DNA from: Candidatus Omnitrophota bacterium
Lineage (GTDB): Bacteria > Omnitrophota > Gorgyraeia > Zapsychrales > Zapsychraceae
Assembly: GCA_023247445.1 (NCBI GenBank)
Contig: JAHFGL010000002.1
Location: 128,553 to 162,603, forward strand
Length of the DNA stretch: 34,051 bases
Direction of reading: 5' to 3'
This document shows positions 22,194-33,353 of the stretch, piece after piece (the first letter of the stretch is position 1; every line of letters starts with the position of its first letter). A program made the position numbers and the translations under genes. A model generated the notes under the pieces. It was not told the DNA's origin and did no database searches. It saw only the letters and a program-made list of their open reading frames with translations.

Positions 22194-22346
22194 ATGCGCG
22201 AACCAATCCAATTTGAATGTACCGAATGTCGACGGATCAATTACAGTGCGACAAAAGATAAGAAAAAAACTCCTGCACGTATTGAGGTTAAGAAGTTTTG
22301 TCGTTTTTGCCGTAAACATATTCTCCATCGAGAACTAAAAAAATAA
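22194..22346 (+). CDS. rpmG: 50S ribosomal protein L33
   Basis: 50 codons from the ATG at 22194 to TAA. The product begins MREPIQFECTECRRINYS and ends HILHRELKK. It has the bL33 pattern, with two Cys pairs (C9/C12 and C36/C39) forming the zinc ribbon of the Cys-containing (C+) form. L33 is a small protein of the large subunit near the E site. It lies between tRNA-Thr and tRNA-Trp, a classic place upstream of secE-nusG. No elongation factor Tu gene precedes it here, unlike in many bacteria. Confidence 0.93.
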   Translation: MREPIQFECTECRRINYSATKDKKKTPARIEVKKFCRFCRKHILHRELKK

Positions 22347-22362
22347 CCTAGAGGAAAGCTCT

Positions 22363-22436
22363 AGGCCTGTAGCTCCAATTGGTAGAGCGATGGTCTCCAA
22401 AACCATGCGTTGTAGGTTCGAGTCCTACCAGGCCTG
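22363..22436 (+). tRNA. tRNA-Trp (anticodon CCA)
   Basis: Cloverleaf: acceptor AGGCCTG/CAGGCCT, D arm GCTC/GAGC, anticodon stem ATGGT/ACCAT with loop CTCCAAA (anticodon CCA), variable GCGTT, and T arm GTAGG-TTCGAGT-CCTAC. 74 nt with discriminator G, the Trp identity base; CCA is not encoded. It sits 15 nt before secE. Confidence 0.96.
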
Positions 22437-22451
22437 CGAGGATTATTAAAA

Positions 22452-22637
22452 ATGTTTTCTGGTATTCGAAAATTTATTGGCGAAGTAACTAGCGAGCTCA
22501 AGAAAGTATCTTGGTCAACACGTAGCGAAGTTATTGAAGCGACATGGGTCGTTCTAACCAGCACCGCGCTTTTAGGTATTTTTATAGCGACTGTCGATTT
22601 TACTTTGGCCAAGTTTATAGGAGTGATCATTAGGTAG
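22452..22637 (+). CDS. secE: Preprotein translocase subunit SecE
   Basis: 61 residues. SecE is the clamp subunit of the SecYEG channel in the inner membrane. The conserved cytoplasmic amphipathic helix (IRKFIGEVTSELKKVSWSTR) is followed by one transmembrane helix (about 29-58, ATWVVLTSTALLGIFIATVD). This short, single-span form is the common one outside the gammaproteobacteria. It is directly between tRNA-Trp and nusG, with 5 nt to the latter, as in most bacteria. Confidence 0.95.
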   Translation: MFSGIRKFIGEVTSELKKVSWSTRSEVIEATWVVLTSTALLGIFIATVDFTLAKFIGVIIR

Positions 22638-22642
22638 AGGAT

Positions 22643-23185
22643 ATGACTGAGACGACTGATATGAAATGGTATGTAGTTCATACCCAAACAGGATCTGAAG
22701 AAAAAGCCAAAGCTGGTTTGGAAAGCAAGATGGCCGCCACCGCGCTAAAGCAGTATATCGGTGAAATTATTGTTCCAACTGAGCAGGTTTCTGAAATTCG
22801 AAGCGGGAAAAAACGTATCACAGAACGTAAATTTTTTCCCGGATATATTTTGATTAGAATGGTGATGACCAAAGAGAGTTGGTATTTGGTTAAAACAACA
22901 CCAGGCATCACAGGATTCATCGGTCCAGGACACAAGCCTACCCCGATTTCTGCTGATGAAGTTAATGCTATTTTAAAACGAACGGTTGATACAGAGACAA
23001 AGCCTACCCCGAAAATTACTTTTGATATTGGAGAATCGATGCGTATCGCCCAAGGGCCATTCGCGAATTTTAATGGTCAAGTTATGGAAGTTTATCCTGA
23101 ACGTGGGAAGCTCAAGGTCAGCGTTTCCATTTTTGGTCGATCAACGCTTGTTGAATTAGAATATTGGCAAGTAGAAAAATTATAA
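22643..23185 (+). CDS. nusG: Transcription termination/antitermination factor NusG
   Basis: 180 residues. NusG binds RNA polymerase, suppresses pausing and links it to Rho or the ribosome. The NGN domain (about 7-115) has WYVVHTQTGSEEKAKAGL, the FFPGYILIRM strand and TTPGITGFIGPG. The KOW domain (about 125-180) has GESMRIAQGPFANFNGQVME. A second in-frame ATG at residue 7 (MKWYVVH) could be the real start; the first is kept because AGG lies at the end of the secE-nusG gap. Neighbours and order are canonical. Confidence 0.96.
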   Translation: MTETTDMKWYVVHTQTGSEEKAKAGLESKMAATALKQYIGEIIVPTEQVSEIRSGKKRITERKFFPGYILIRMVMTKESWYLVKTTPGITGFIGPGHKPTPISADEVNAILKRTVDTETKPTPKITFDIGESMRIAQGPFANFNGQVMEVYPERGKLKVSVSIFGRSTLVELEYWQVEKL

Positions 23186-23194
23186 AGGACGATC

Positions 23195-23620
23195 ATGGCT
23201 AAAGAAGTAGTCGCACAAATTAGATTATACGTTTCAGCAGGACAAGCAAATCCAGCTCCACCCGTCGGTCCAGCGCTAGGTCAGCACGGCGTTAACATTA
23301 TGGGTTTTTGTAAACAGTTTAATGAGAAAACCAAGGGGCGCGAAGGGTTGACGCTTCCGGTTATTATCAGTGTTTACAAAGATAAGTCATTTGATTTTAT
23401 TATCAAAACCCCGCCGACATCAGTTCTTCTTAAAAAAGCTGCTAACCTTGCCAAAGCCTCAGGCACCGCTGGAAAAGAAAAAATTGCTAAAGTAACAAAA
23501 AAACAAATCGAAGAAATTGCAAAAATAAAAATGGAAGATTTAAGCACAGGGGATATGACTAAAGCCTTAACCGTAATTGAAGGAACAGCCCGAAGCATGG
23601 GTATAGAGGTGGTTGCCTAA
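23195..23620 (+). CDS. rplK: 50S ribosomal protein L11
   Basis: 141 residues, the normal length. It binds 23S rRNA at the GTPase-associated centre. The N-terminal domain contains [20 protein letters not shown] (the proline-rich thiostrepton-contact region) and the C-terminal RNA-binding domain carries [20 protein letters not shown]. An AAAGGACGATC ribosome binding site precedes the ATG. It is followed by rplA after a single base. Confidence 0.97.
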   Translation: MAKEVVAQIRLYVSAGQANPAPPVGPALGQHGVNIMGFCKQFNEKTKGREGLTLPVIISVYKDKSFDFIIKTPPTSVLLKKAANLAKASGTAGKEKIAKVTKKQIEEIAKIKMEDLSTGDMTKALTVIEGTARSMGIEVVA

Positions 23621-23621
23621 A

Positions 23622-24305
23622 ATGAGCCGAATAGCCAAAAGATTAAAAGAATTAGATAAAAAATTATTTGATAAAGAAAAATCATATTCACTCGATGAGG
23701 CTGTGGCAAATATTGCCAAGTTTCCCAAGGTTAAATTTGACGAGACGGTTGAGCTTCATTTTCATTTAAATATGGATAAGAAGACAGCTGATCAGTTGGT
23801 CCGTGGAACGGTATCATTGCCGCATGGACTTGGGAAAAAGGTTCGAATCGCTGCTTTTTGTAAGGGTGAATTTGAACAAAAAGCGAAGGCCGCTGGCGCC
23901 GATTTCGTCGGAGCACAAGAACTAATTGACAAAGTAGCTCAAGGATTTCTTGATTTTGATGTCGTCGTTGCAACGCCAGACATGATGAAAGATTTAAGTA
24001 AGTTAGGGAAAATTTTAGGTCCACGAGGACTTATGCCTACCCCTAAAGCTGGAACGGTTACAAATGATGTTGAAAAGGCAATCAATGAAGTCAAAGCCGG
24101 TAAAATCGAATTTAAATCAGATAAACAGTTTGGTATTCATGTTGGCATTGGCAAGGCATCGTTTCCAAAAGAAAAAATTTTAGATAATGCCAAATTTTTG
24201 ATTGAAGCGATCAGCCACGCAAAACCAAACAATGTCAAAGGCGAATTTTTTAAAAGTTTATTTATTACAACAACCATGGGTCCTAGTCTGAGGGTTGCGT
24301 TATGA
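23622..24305 (+). CDS. rplA: 50S ribosomal protein L1
   Basis: 227 residues from the ATG at 23622, the family's usual length. L1 forms the mobile L1 stalk at the E site and often represses its own operon by binding mRNA. Landmarks are FDETVELHFHLNMDKK and ILGPRGLMPTPKAGTV, the L1 signature. ATG 23622 is preferred over the TTG at 23613 because AGAGGTGG (23605-23612) lies 9 nt before it and the TTG would sit directly on that site. Its stop overlaps the rplJ start by 4 nt (ATGA). Confidence 0.96.
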   Translation: MSRIAKRLKELDKKLFDKEKSYSLDEAVANIAKFPKVKFDETVELHFHLNMDKKTADQLVRGTVSLPHGLGKKVRIAAFCKGEFEQKAKAAGADFVGAQELIDKVAQGFLDFDVVVATPDMMKDLSKLGKILGPRGLMPTPKAGTVTNDVEKAINEVKAGKIEFKSDKQFGIHVGIGKASFPKEKILDNAKFLIEAISHAKPNNVKGEFFKSLFITTTMGPSLRVAL

Positions 24306-24832
24306 CAAAAATTGGGCAAATATATCGAACAGGATTAGCTAATCGTGTCAGAAATGGTGTTGAGAAAAATAGCAATATTTTCTTGTTAAGTTACACTGCG
24401 CTGTCGACACCACAGCTCAATGACATTCGTAAGACTCTTAAAAAAGCTGGCGCAGATGTTTGTGTTTCGAAAAATGCGATTGCACAGTTGGCTTTAAGAG
24501 AATTGAAACAGGACAAGTTAGCTGATCGTATTTCTGGACAAACAGCTTTTGTTCTTACCAATAAAGACTCTATTGAAGTTTCTAAAATTTTAATCAAATT
24601 CACAAAAGAATTAGAAAGTCTCAAACTTCAAGGTGGTGTGCTCGAAGGTAAACTTCTTGAAAGAGAAGATATCAAGCACTTATCCGAGTTACCATCGCGC
24701 GAGGTTCTGCTTGCTATGCTTTTGGGAACGTTACAAGCACCTTTAACGCGGTTAGCCAGTGCGTTAAATGCCAAGTCTTATGAATTATTATCTATATTGA
24801 AACAGTTAAGTGAGAAAAAGGGAGGAAATTAA
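24302..24832 (+). CDS. rplJ: 50S ribosomal protein L10
   Basis: 176 residues. L10 is the base of the L7/L12 stalk. The N-terminal rRNA-binding domain has [20 protein letters not shown] and [11 protein letters not shown], and the C-terminal helix that binds L12 dimers follows (about 135-176, [20 protein letters not shown]). The ATG overlaps the rplA stop codon, implying translational coupling. Because of the overlap there is no room for the L10 leader RNA that normally lies between rplA and rplJ. Confidence 0.95.
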   Translation: MTKIGQIYRTGLANRVRNGVEKNSNIFLLSYTALSTPQLNDIRKTLKKAGADVCVSKNAIAQLALRELKQDKLADRISGQTAFVLTNKDSIEVSKILIKFTKELESLKLQGGVLEGKLLEREDIKHLSELPSREVLLAMLLGTLQAPLTRLASALNAKSYELLSILKQLSEKKGGN

Positions 24833-24833
24833 C

Positions 24834-25256
24834 ATGTCTGAAAATGCCGTTGCAGAAAAGAAAGAACTCTCCTCGAAGTTAGAAGGAGTTGTAAAATCAA
24901 TCGAAACTTTAACAGCGCTTGAATTATCTGAATTGGTGAAGGGTCTAGAAGACCGATTCGGAATCAAAGCTGCCGCTCCTATGATGGGTGGAATGATGCC
25001 CATGGCTGGTGGTGCTGCTGGTGCTGCTGCCCCTGTGGAAGAGAAAACAACTTTCGATGTTGTTTTAGCTGAAGCTGGTCCTAATAAAATTGCCGTTATT
25101 AAAGAAGTTAGAGGCGCAACAAATTTAGGATTAAAGGAAGCTAAAGATTTAGTTGAAGGCGCTCCTAAGACGGTAAAAGAAGGGGTTTCAAAGGAAGAAG
25201 CTGAAGAGTTGAAGAAAAAACTCGAAGCAGCTGGTGCTAAAGTTCAATTGAAATAA
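24834..25256 (+). CDS. rplL: 50S ribosomal protein L7/L12
   Basis: 140 residues from the ATG at 24834, placed 1 nt after rplJ with a strong GGGAGG site inside rplJ's last codons. A GTG at 24810 would extend the frame but has no such site and adds a non-family N-terminus. L7/L12 recruits and activates translational GTPases. N-terminal dimerisation helices ([20 protein letters not shown]), an Ala/Gly/Met hinge (about 45-68) and the globular C-terminal domain ([33 protein letters not shown]) are all present. Confidence 0.96.
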   Translation: MSENAVAEKKELSSKLEGVVKSIETLTALELSELVKGLEDRFGIKAAAPMMGGMMPMAGGAAGAAAPVEEKTTFDVVLAEAGPNKIAVIKEVRGATNLGLKEAKDLVEGAPKTVKEGVSKEEAEELKKKLEAAGAKVQLK

Positions 25257-25284
25257 CGGGTTTTAGTAATTCGTAACCCGTTAT
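25253..25284 (+). terminator. Hairpin at the rplL stop codon, possible attenuator or RNase site
   Basis: Perfect 10-bp arms ATAACGGGTT (25253-25262) and AACCCGTTAT (25275-25284) with a 12-nt loop. The first arm includes the rplL stop codon. There is no T-run after it, so it is not a classic terminator. In E. coli the same rplL-rpoB gap holds an attenuator and an RNase III site, which makes partial termination or processing plausible here. Confidence 0.5.
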
Positions 25285-25360
25285 CCTGATCCGCCATGGG
25301 TGGAGAAGGATCTTAATATTGTTAAATATTTTGAGATTCTTCGTACACTCAGAATGACGA
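25280..25360. repeat. ATCCTGA/GAAGGATCT-type palindromic repeat between rplL and rpoB
   Basis: The left half (GTTATCCTGAT ... GAAGGATCTTA, 25280-25314) is an imperfect inverted copy of the right half (GAGATTCTTCG ... CTCAGAATGAC, 25333-25358). The pattern resembles a short palindromic repeat that I have seen scattered in many bacterial genomes (CCTGAG...GAAGGATC facing GATTCTTCG...CTCAGAATGAC). It lies in the 143-bp gap before rpoB and partly overlaps the hairpin at the rplL stop. Confidence 0.6.
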
Positions 25361-25399
25361 CAAATTAACTTTAAACCAATTCCCTAAAAAAGCTATATT

Positions 25400-28300
25400 A
25401 TGAAAAAATTAAAGATTAGGAACTTTGGTAAATATCAAGATTCGTTTAAGTTGCCTCATTTGCTTGATTTGCAGTTAGTTGCGTATACTCATTTTTTACA
25501 ACGTGAAGTTGAACCAACGAAGCGAAATGACCAAGGATTGGAAGAAGTTTTTCGTGAGGTTTTCCCTCTGGAAAGTTATGATGGTCAGATTCGTTTAGAG
25601 TATATCAGCTACACATTAGGCAAAGAAAAATATTCAGCAATTGAATGTAAACGTCGTGGCCGAACATATTCAGCCGCTTTAAAGGTGAAGCTACGTTTGA
25701 TTACTCCTGTTGATATTAAGGAACAGGAAGTTTATTTTGGTGATTTCCCTCTTATGACGGACACCGGCACGTTTATTATCAACGGTGATGAACGTGTTGT
25801 TGTGTCACAGATCCAACGACCGCCAGGGGTTTCCTTTGAACAAGAAGTTCATCCTACCGGCAAAAGCATTTATCATGGACGTGTTATTCCTTCCCGTGGA
25901 GCTTGGTTTGAACTTAAATATGATTTAAACAATGTTTTGCTCGCGTATGTTGATCGTCGACGTAATTTTCCTGCGACCCAAATTTTAAGAATCATGGGAT
26001 TGTCAACCAATGAAGATATTCAAAAGTTATTGGGTGATGATTATGAAAAAGTAAAAGAGACTCTTGAAAAGGATCATACACAGACCAAAGAAGAGGCCTT
26101 GTTAGATTTTTATCGTAAAATGCGTCCGACAGAGCCGGCAACGGTTGAAGTCGCGGACAATTTATTTTTTAGATTATTTTTTGATCCTAAACGATATGAT
26201 TTGAGCAAGGTTGGCCGACACATCATTAATCGTAAACTCAACATGGAAGTACCACTTGAGAATCGCGTTCTTGATATCGCAACAGTTGTTCAAGTTATTC
26301 GTTATTTATTTGGGCTTCGTCAAGGTGTTGGTGAAACGGATGATATCGACCATCTTGGTAATCGACGTATTAAAAGCGTCGGTGAATTAGTCCAAAATCA
26401 AGTCCGTATTGGTTTGGCTCGTTTAGAGCGTTCGATCAAAGAACGTTTGGTTGTCATGAGCAATTTTGAAAACTTAACCGCACATCATTTAATTAATTCT
26501 CGACTTTTCTCTAATCAAATTCAAGATTTCTTTGCCCGCAGCCAATTGTCACAGTTTATGGATCAGGTCAATCCGCTTTCAGAGATGACACATAAACGTC
26601 GTTTAAGTGCTCTTGGTCCTGGTGGTTTATCTCGTGAACGCGCTGGATTTGAAGTCCGTGACGTTCACCCTACACACTACGGTCGTGTATGTCCGATTGA
26701 AACTCCAGAAGGTCCAAACATTGGTCTTATCGCATCATTAACAATTTGTGCACGTGTTAATGAATTAGGTTTTATCGAGACGCCTTATTACAAGGTTGTT
26801 GAAGGTCGCGTAACAAAGAGAACCGAATATTTAACAGCCGATAAAGATCAGTCAGAATATATTTCGCAGGCCAATTCTCCTATCGATGATAGTGGAAACT
26901 TTTTAGAGAAGGAAGTCACCTGCCGTTACAAGCAAGATTTTCCACGAGTTGGATCAAAGCAAGTTGCCTACATGGATGTTTCTCCTAAGCAAATTGTTTC
27001 CGTCGCCGCTTCACTTATTCCATTCCTCGAGCACGATGACGCTAACCGTGCTCTTATGGGATCAAACATGCAACGCCAGGCTGTTCCGCTGATGGTTCCT
27101 GAAGTTCCTTTCGTTGGAACTGGAATGGAAGAAAAAGTTGCTCGCGATTCTGGTGTCGTTGTTATTGCACAAAAATCTGGAACAGTTACTAAAGTAGATG
27201 CCCGAGAAATTGTCATCGGAAGTACTGTTTATCCTTTAAAAAATTATCAACGAACCAATGCCAACACATGTATTCATCAAAGACCGCTTGTTCAAGTTGG
27301 CGATAAAATTGATGAAGGGCAAACCATTGCCGATGGTATTGGAACCGAACATGGACGTCTAGCTTTAGGGCGAAATGTTTTAGTTGCCTTTATGCCTTGG
27401 CGTGGATACAACTTCGAAGACGCCATTTTAATTAATGAACGCATTGTTCGTGAAGATGTTTTTACTTCCATTCACGTTGAGAAATTTGAAGTTGAATGCC
27501 GTGAAACGAGATTAGGAAATGAAGAAGTCACCCGTGATATTCCTAACGTCAGTGAAGAAGCGCTCATTAACTTGGATGAAAACGGAATTGTCCGCATTGG
27601 GGCTGAAGTTAAGGCCGGTGATATTTTAGTTGGTAAAGTTACGCCAAAAAGTGAAAAAGAATTATCTCCTGAGGAAAGATTGTTACGTGCTATTTTCGGT
27701 GAGAAAGCCGCTGATATCCGTGACACGTCATTAGCCCTTCCTCCAGGGATTGAAGGAATTATTGTTCAAACAGAATTATTTCAGCGTAATGAGCGCGGTC
27801 GACGATCCAAAGAAGATAAGGTTAAGGAATCTGAAGCTGTTGAAAAGATAAAAGCTTATTACGCCCAAGAAATTCAATTTTGCGAAGAAGAACGAGAAAT
27901 AAAACTCGCTAAATTATTAGGTATTGACAAAAAGAAAATCGGTAAGTTTAGAGCCGATGATTTTGAAGAGGGCTCAGAAGAACGTGAAGTTATTGCCTTC
28001 TATAATGATAAAGTTGCTGAATTAACCGAAGAAGAGGCTAGTGAAATTGAACGCGTAAAACGTGGTGATGAACTTCCTGCTGGCGTTTTGAAACGTGTTG
28101 TGGTTTATGTGGCAACTAAACGAAAATTAGCTGAAGGTGACAAGATGGCTGGTCGTCACGGAAATAAGGGTATTGTTTCCCGTATCGTTCCAGAATCAGA
28201 TATGCCATTTTTAGAAGATGGAACTCCTGTTGATGTTGTTTTAAATCCTCTCGGCGTTCCTTCTCGTATGAACGTTGGACAGTTATTTGAAACACATTTA

Positions 28301-28894
28301 GGCTGGGCCGCTAAAGCTCTTGGGTTTCATATGGAAACACCTGTTTTTAATGGAGCCACTGAAGAAGAAATCCGAGCTTGCTTAAAGGAAGCTGGACTTC
28401 CACAAGAAGGTAAAACAACTGTTTTTGATGGTTACACCGGAATGCCGTTTGATCAAAAAGTTACCGTCGGTGTTATTTATATGTTTAAGCTTAATCACTT
28501 GGTTGATGAAAAAATCCATGCGCGATCAATTGGGCCATATTCACTCGTTACACAACAACCATTGGGGGGTAAGGCTCATTTTGGTGGTCAGCGATTTGGA
28601 GAAATGGAAGTTTGGGCGCTTGAAGCTTATGGCGCTGCGTACACACTTCAAGAAATGTTAACCGTTAAAAGTGATGATGTTATTGGTCGAAGCCGTATGT
28701 ATGAAGCTATTGTTAAGGGGCAGCAACGCTTGGAACCTGGGACACCAGAATCTTTCAACGTTCTTATCAAAGAACTTCAAGGATTGTGTCTTGATGTGAA
28801 TTTGGTCAAAGTAACACCAGATGCAAGCGGTTCAAAGGAAGAAAATCCCGAAACAGAACAGTTAGCACAGACCCCAAAGGATAATAAAAAGTAA
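25400..28894 (+). CDS. rpoB: RNA polymerase beta subunit
   Basis: 1,164 residues, shorter than the E. coli protein (1,342) and without large lineage insertions. It is part of the catalytic core together with beta'. The rifampicin pocket is of the sensitive type: [20 protein letters not shown], with D388, H398 and S403 equivalent to E. coli D516, H526 and S531. Other landmarks are [52 protein letters not shown] (active-site lysines) and the C-terminal [20 protein letters not shown]. The ATG at 25400 has no evident Shine-Dalgarno. rpoC begins 1 nt after the stop, so the two are translated in series. Confidence 0.98.
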   Translation: MKKLKIRNFGKYQDSFKLPHLLDLQLVAYTHFLQREVEPTKRNDQGLEEVFREVFPLESYDGQIRLEYISYTLGKEKYSAIECKRRGRTYSAALKVKLRLITPVDIKEQEVYFGDFPLMTDTGTFIINGDERVVVSQIQRPPGVSFEQEVHPTGKSIYHGRVIPSRGAWFELKYDLNNVLLAYVDRRRNFPATQILRIMGLSTNEDIQKLLGDDYEKVKETLEKDHTQTKEEALLDFYRKMRPTEPATVEVADNLFFRLFFDPKRYDLSKVGRHIINRKLNMEVPLENRVLDIATVVQVIRYLFGLRQGVGETDDIDHLGNRRIKSVGELVQNQVRIGLARLERSIKERLVVMSNFENLTAHHLINSRLFSNQIQDFFARSQLSQFMDQVNPLSEMTHKRRLSALGPGGLSRERAGFEVRDVHPTHYGRVCPIETPEGPNIGLIASLTICARVNELGFIETPYYKVVEGRVTKRTEYLTADKDQSEYISQANSPIDDSGNFLEKEVTCRYKQDFPRVGSKQVAYMDVSPKQIVSVAASLIPFLEHDDANRALMGSNMQRQAVPLMVPEVPFVGTGMEEKVARDSGVVVIAQKSGTVTKVDAREIVIGSTVYPLKNYQRTNANTCIHQRPLVQVGDKIDEGQTIADGIGTEHGRLALGRNVLVAFMPWRGYNFEDAILINERIVREDVFTSIHVEKFEVECRETRLGNEEVTRDIPNVSEEALINLDENGIVRIGAEVKAGDILVGKVTPKSEKELSPEERLLRAIFGEKAADIRDTSLALPPGIEGIIVQTELFQRNERGRRSKEDKVKESEAVEKIKAYYAQEIQFCEEEREIKLAKLLGIDKKKIGKFRADDFEEGSEEREVIAFYNDKVAELTEEEASEIERVKRGDELPAGVLKRVVVYVATKRKLAEGDKMAGRHGNKGIVSRIVPESDMPFLEDGTPVDVVLNPLGVPSRMNVGQLFETHLGWAAKALGFHMETPVFNGATEEEIRACLKEAGLPQEGKTTVFDGYTGMPFDQKVTVGVIYMFKLNHLVDEKIHARSIGPYSLVTQQPLGGKAHFGGQRFGEMEVWALEAYGAAYTLQEMLTVKSDDVIGRSRMYEAIVKGQQRLEPGTPESFNVLIKELQGLCLDVNLVKVTPDASGSKEENPETEQLAQTPKDNKK

Positions 28895-28895
28895 T

Positions 28896-31800
28896 ATGTC
28901 AAAAAAGACCGAAGAACTTTTAAAACGCGACAGAATTACAATTAAAATTGCCTCTCCGGAAATCATCCGTTCCTGGTCTAAGGGCGTTATTAAAAAAGCG
29001 GAAACGCTTAATTATCGTACTCTTAAACCTGAAAAGGATGGTCTGTTTTGTGAAAAGATTTTTGGACCTGTCCGAGACTGGGAATGTAATTGCGGCAAAT
29101 ATAAAGGTATTAAATTTAAAGGGATTACCTGCGATCGCTGCGGTGTTTTAGTCACACGTTCCTCTGTTCGTCGTGAACGTATGGGGCATATTGAATTAGC
29201 CTGTCCGGTTACTCATATCTGGTTTTATAAGGCCGTACCCAGCCGATTAGCCGCTATCATGCAAATTGGCCTACGTGATTTGGAAAAACTTATTTATTAT
29301 GAAGAATATGTCGTCATTGAGCCTGGTGATACCCCACTCAAGCGAAAACAGTTTTTATCTGAAGACGAATATCAAGAAGCTTTGGTTAAATACGGCGGGG
29401 CTTTTAAAGTTAAAATTGGTGCCGCTGCGGTTTGTGACCTTTTAAAGGAAGCGAACTTAACAGAGCTTTGTAAAAAATTACGTAAGGATTTGGAAAAAGC
29501 AAATCCACTAGGAAGTAACGCCAAGAAAACAGCTAAGACCTTAAAGATCGTCGAAGATTTTAAGAATTCTGGCAATTTGGCGGAGTGGATGGTTTTAGAT
29601 GTTCTGCCTGTCATTCCTCCTGATTTAAGACCGCTCGTTCCTCTTGAGGGTGGACGGTTTGCTACTTCAGACTTAAACGATCTTTATCGACGTGTTATTA
29701 ACAGAAATAACCGTCTTAAAAAATTAATTGATTTAAAAGCTCCAGAAATTATCTGCCGTAACGAAAAGCGTATGCTTCAAGAAGCGGTTGATGCCCTTTT
29801 AGACAATGGCCGTCATGGACGTCCAGTCTTAGGTTCTGGTAACCGACCCCTAAAATCTTTATCTGATATGTTAAAGGGTAAGCAAGGTCGATTCCGTATG
29901 AACCTTTTGGGTAAACGTGTTGATTATTCTGGCCGTTCCGTTATCGTCGTTGGGCCAAATTTGAAATTACATCAATGCGGACTTCCTAAAAAGATGGCGC
30001 TTGAACTTTTTGAACCATTTATCATCCGTAAGCTTCGTGAAAAAGGTTTTGTGCACACGATTAAAGGTGCCAAACGCATGGTTGAAAAAGCAAAGACAGA
30101 AGTTTGGGATATATTAGAAGAAGTGATTAAAGATCATCCCGTTATGCTTAACCGCGCGCCAACATTGCACCGTTTAAGTATCCAGGCCTTTTATCCTGTT
30201 TTGATTGAAGGAAAAGCCATCAAGTTGCATCCATTGGTTTGCGCCGCTTTTAACGCTGACTTCGACGGAGATCAGATGGCTGTTCACATCCCGCTTTCTT
30301 TAGAGGCGCAGATGGAATGCCGTTTGGAACTACTTTCGATTAACAATTTATTTTCTCCAGCTGACGGTCGTCCAGTTTGTTCTCCTTCACAGGACGTCGT
30401 TTTAGGGTTGTATTATTTAACCAAGGAAAATCCACAGAGCAAAGATAATGATAGAGTTTTCTCGACCATGGAAGAAGTTATTGTGGCTTATAACGATGGA
30501 ATGCTTGATTTGCATGATCGTATAAAATTAAGATTACAGACTTCAGTGTGGGGTGAAGAAAAACCATCGTTGGTTATTTCAGAAGAATCAGAGGTTCAAG
30601 ACAAATCATCAAAGAAAGAAATTATTTATAAACCAAGCATCATTGAAACGACCGTCGGACGCGTTATCTTTAATGAAATTCTTCCTGACGTTTTTGGTTA
30701 TGTCAATGAGCTCTTGGATAAAAAGAGAATCGGTGCAGTTATCTCTTATTGCTACAATAAATTTGGCCAAGATCAAACCATTCGATTGCTCGATGATTTG
30801 AAAGATCTTGGGTTTACTCACGCGACACTTGCTGGTATCTCAATCGGTCTTTCCGATATGACAATTCCAGAAGCAAAGAAAGAGATTCTAAAAAATTCAA
30901 AACAAGAAGTTTCTAAAGTTGAAGATCAGTATCGCAAAGGTATTATTACTGGTCGCGAACGATATAACAAAATTATCGACATCTGGACACACACGACAGA
31001 AACACTTTCTGATTTAGTCTTTAAAAATATGGATCCATTTAATCCGGTTTTTATTATGGCGGATTCCGGCGCTCGTGGATCAAGGTTACAGATTCGTCAG
31101 TTATCAGGTATGCGTGGTCTTATGGCGAAACCTTCAGGTGAAATTATTGAAAATCCAATTACCGCGAGCTTCCGAGAAGGTTTAACGGTTTTGGAATATT
31201 TCATTTCAACTCACGGTGCGCGTAAAGGGTTGGCAGACACCGCTCTTAAAACAGCCGACGCTGGATATTTAACCCGTCGACTTGTTGACGTTGCTCAGGA
31301 AATTGTTGTTACCGAAGATGATTGCGGAACCATCAATGGTATTACTGTTGCCGCTATCGTCGAAGGTGATGAATTAGTTGTTAGCTTGAAAGAACGTATC
31401 ACCGGACGTGTTGCGTTAGATAGTATCGTTGACATCGTCACCGATCAAAAGGTTGTCGAGTCCGGAGAACTTATTACGGAAGAAAAATCAGAATTTATTG
31501 AACATCTTGGTATTGAAAAAGTTCGTATCCGAAGTGTTTTAACCTGCGAAACAGAACGCGGCTGTTGCATTAAATGTTACGGACGCAATTTAGCGACGCA
31601 GAGAATGGTTGAGATTGGCGAAGCGGTTGGTATTATTGCCGCTCAAAGTATCGGTGAACCTGGAACTCAGTTAACGATGAGAACTTTCCACATCGGAGGT
31701 ACGGCTAGCCGTTCTATTGAACAATCATTCTATAAAGCTAAGAATGTGGGTACAGCGAAGTATCACCAATTACGTGTTGTTGCTAAGGGCAAAGAATTTA

Positions 31801-33014
31801 TCGTTTTAAATCGTAACGGATCCATTAGTATTAACAATGAATTCGGTCGCGAATTTGAACGTTATCAACTTCCTCAAGGGGCCAGTATTAAGGTCGCTGA
31901 TGGAGATACTGTCAAAAAAGAAGAAGTGTTTGTTACCTGGGATCCGTATACCGTTCCTATTATTACAGAAGTTAAGGGGGCTGTTCATTCGGAAGATTTA
32001 ATTGTCGATGTGACAGTTCAAGAAGAGCAAAATCCTGTGACTGGTGTCGTTGAACGTGTTGTCGTTGAGCACAGTCAAGAATATCATCCTCAAATTATTA
32101 TTACGGATGAGAAAAAAGAAATTATTGGTATTTATTCGATTCCTATCGGCGCGCACATTCTTGTTCAAGATAAGCAAGAAGTTAACGCCGGGGATTTGGT
32201 TGCAAAGATTCCTCGTGGCGCAGGAAAAACGCGCGATATCACGGGTGGTCTTCCTCGCGTTGCGGAATTATTTGAAGCCCGACGTCCGAAAGATCCAGCT
32301 GTTATTAGCGAGATCGATGGAATTGTTGAATTTGGTGAAGATAAACGTGGGCGTCGTACGATCATTGTAAAAAGCCCTACAGGGATGACATCAGAATATA
32401 CGATTCCTCACGGCAAACACCCTAATGTGTATAAGGGCGATCGTGTTTTTGCTGGACAACAATTAACAGATGGTCCAGTTGTTCCTCACGATATTTTACG
32501 TGTTTGCGGAGATAAAGTTTTACAAGAATATCTTTTGAATGAAGTTCAAGAAGTTTATCGTTTGCAAGGTGTTCGTATTAACGATAAACATATCGAACTT
32601 ATTATTTCGCAAATGTTAAAGAAAGTAAAAATTGAAGATTCTGGTGAAACAGATTTATTAGTTGGTGAACAAATTGATCGTGTTGTGTTTAAAAAAGCAA
32701 ACGAAGAAGTATTAAAGAAAAAAGGAAAACCAGCCCAAGCAACGCCTCTTCTTTTAGGGATTACAAAGGTCTCTTTGACGACGGAGAGTTTTATTTCATC
32801 CGCAAGTTTCCAAGAGACAACAAGAGTGTTGACAGAAGCAGCATCCGCTGGTAAAATCGACTTTCTTTTTGGGTTGAAAGAAAACGTCATTGTGGGGCAT
32901 TTGATTCCCGCCGGGACAGGATTAAAACAATATCAAAATGTGGAAATGGTAAAATATGCCGACGATACAGCAGTTGATCAGAAAGAGCAGAACACAGAAA
33001 TTAAAGAAAAGTAA
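28896..33014 (+). CDS. rpoC: RNA polymerase beta' subunit
   Basis: 1,372 residues. It holds the catalytic magnesium: [12 protein letters not shown] with D455, D457 and D459. The N-terminal zinc site is [20 protein letters not shown], and the second zinc site is [13 protein letters not shown]. The bridge helix/trigger loop regions ([35 protein letters not shown]) are in order. The tail after GHLIPAGTG is short and acidic; its last 59 nt are shared with the start of rpsL in another frame. It follows rpoB after 1 nt. Confidence 0.98.
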   Translation: MSKKTEELLKRDRITIKIASPEIIRSWSKGVIKKAETLNYRTLKPEKDGLFCEKIFGPVRDWECNCGKYKGIKFKGITCDRCGVLVTRSSVRRERMGHIELACPVTHIWFYKAVPSRLAAIMQIGLRDLEKLIYYEEYVVIEPGDTPLKRKQFLSEDEYQEALVKYGGAFKVKIGAAAVCDLLKEANLTELCKKLRKDLEKANPLGSNAKKTAKTLKIVEDFKNSGNLAEWMVLDVLPVIPPDLRPLVPLEGGRFATSDLNDLYRRVINRNNRLKKLIDLKAPEIICRNEKRMLQEAVDALLDNGRHGRPVLGSGNRPLKSLSDMLKGKQGRFRMNLLGKRVDYSGRSVIVVGPNLKLHQCGLPKKMALELFEPFIIRKLREKGFVHTIKGAKRMVEKAKTEVWDILEEVIKDHPVMLNRAPTLHRLSIQAFYPVLIEGKAIKLHPLVCAAFNADFDGDQMAVHIPLSLEAQMECRLELLSINNLFSPADGRPVCSPSQDVVLGLYYLTKENPQSKDNDRVFSTMEEVIVAYNDGMLDLHDRIKLRLQTSVWGEEKPSLVISEESEVQDKSSKKEIIYKPSIIETTVGRVIFNEILPDVFGYVNELLDKKRIGAVISYCYNKFGQDQTIRLLDDLKDLGFTHATLAGISIGLSDMTIPEAKKEILKNSKQEVSKVEDQYRKGIITGRERYNKIIDIWTHTTETLSDLVFKNMDPFNPVFIMADSGARGSRLQIRQLSGMRGLMAKPSGEIIENPITASFREGLTVLEYFISTHGARKGLADTALKTADAGYLTRRLVDVAQEIVVTEDDCGTINGITVAAIVEGDELVVSLKERITGRVALDSIVDIVTDQKVVESGELITEEKSEFIEHLGIEKVRIRSVLTCETERGCCIKCYGRNLATQRMVEIGEAVGIIAAQSIGEPGTQLTMRTFHIGGTASRSIEQSFYKAKNVGTAKYHQLRVVAKGKEFIVLNRNGSISINNEFGREFERYQLPQGASIKVADGDTVKKEEVFVTWDPYTVPIITEVKGAVHSEDLIVDVTVQEEQNPVTGVVERVVVEHSQEYHPQIIITDEKKEIIGIYSIPIGAHILVQDKQEVNAGDLVAKIPRGAGKTRDITGGLPRVAELFEARRPKDPAVISEIDGIVEFGEDKRGRRTIIVKSPTGMTSEYTIPHGKHPNVYKGDRVFAGQQLTDGPVVPHDILRVCGDKVLQEYLLNEVQEVYRLQGVRINDKHIELIISQMLKKVKIEDSGETDLLVGEQIDRVVFKKANEEVLKKKGKPAQATPLLLGITKVSLTTESFISSASFQETTRVLTEAASAGKIDFLFGLKENVIVGHLIPAGTGLKQYQNVEMVKYADDTAVDQKEQNTEIKEK

Positions 33015-33345
33015 ATCACCGGCACTTACGAATTGTTCATTTCGTCGAGGGGTTTGTTTGCAGGTGAAGACGATGACGCCAAAGAAACCAAATTCGGCGC
33101 TTCGTAAAATTGCTAGAGTTCGACTTTCAAATAAATTCGAAGTCACTTCATACATTCCAGGTGAAGGCCATAATTTGCAAGAGCACTCCATTGTTTTAGT
33201 TCGTGGTGGAAGAGTTAAGGATTTGCCAGGTGTTCGTTATCACATTGTTCGTGGAACGCTTGATACCTCGGGTGTTGCTAAAAGAAAAAAATCACGATCA
33301 AAGTATGGAGCCAAGCGAGAAGAAGCAGGCGCTAAAGGAAAGTAA
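32956..33345 (+). CDS. rpsL: 30S ribosomal protein S12, overlapping rpoC
   Basis: 129 residues. It is the decoding-centre protein of the small subunit. The N-terminus [20 protein letters not shown] is the conserved S12 start and fixes the ATG at 32956, which lies inside rpoC; the two frames overlap by 59 nt. [11 protein letters not shown] and [19 protein letters not shown], the streptomycin/decoding loops, are intact with the wild-type lysines. The binding site is weak (GGAAATGG), so re-initiation by ribosomes finishing rpoC may matter. rpsG follows after 8 nt. Confidence 0.95.
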   Translation: MPTIQQLIRKSRTQKLKKSKSPALTNCSFRRGVCLQVKTMTPKKPNSALRKIARVRLSNKFEVTSYIPGEGHNLQEHSIVLVRGGRVKDLPGVRYHIVRGTLDTSGVAKRKKSRSKYGAKREEAGAKGK

Positions 33346-33353
33346 TTTAAAAC

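Noticed and set aside
22361-22687. 108-codon antisense frame across tRNA-Trp and secE
   Set aside because: It is the complement of a tRNA and a conserved gene, with no independent coding evidence.
24810-24833. Upstream GTG start for rplL
   Set aside because: The GGGAGG site at 24820-24825 is spaced for the ATG at 24834, which also gives the family's normal N-terminus.
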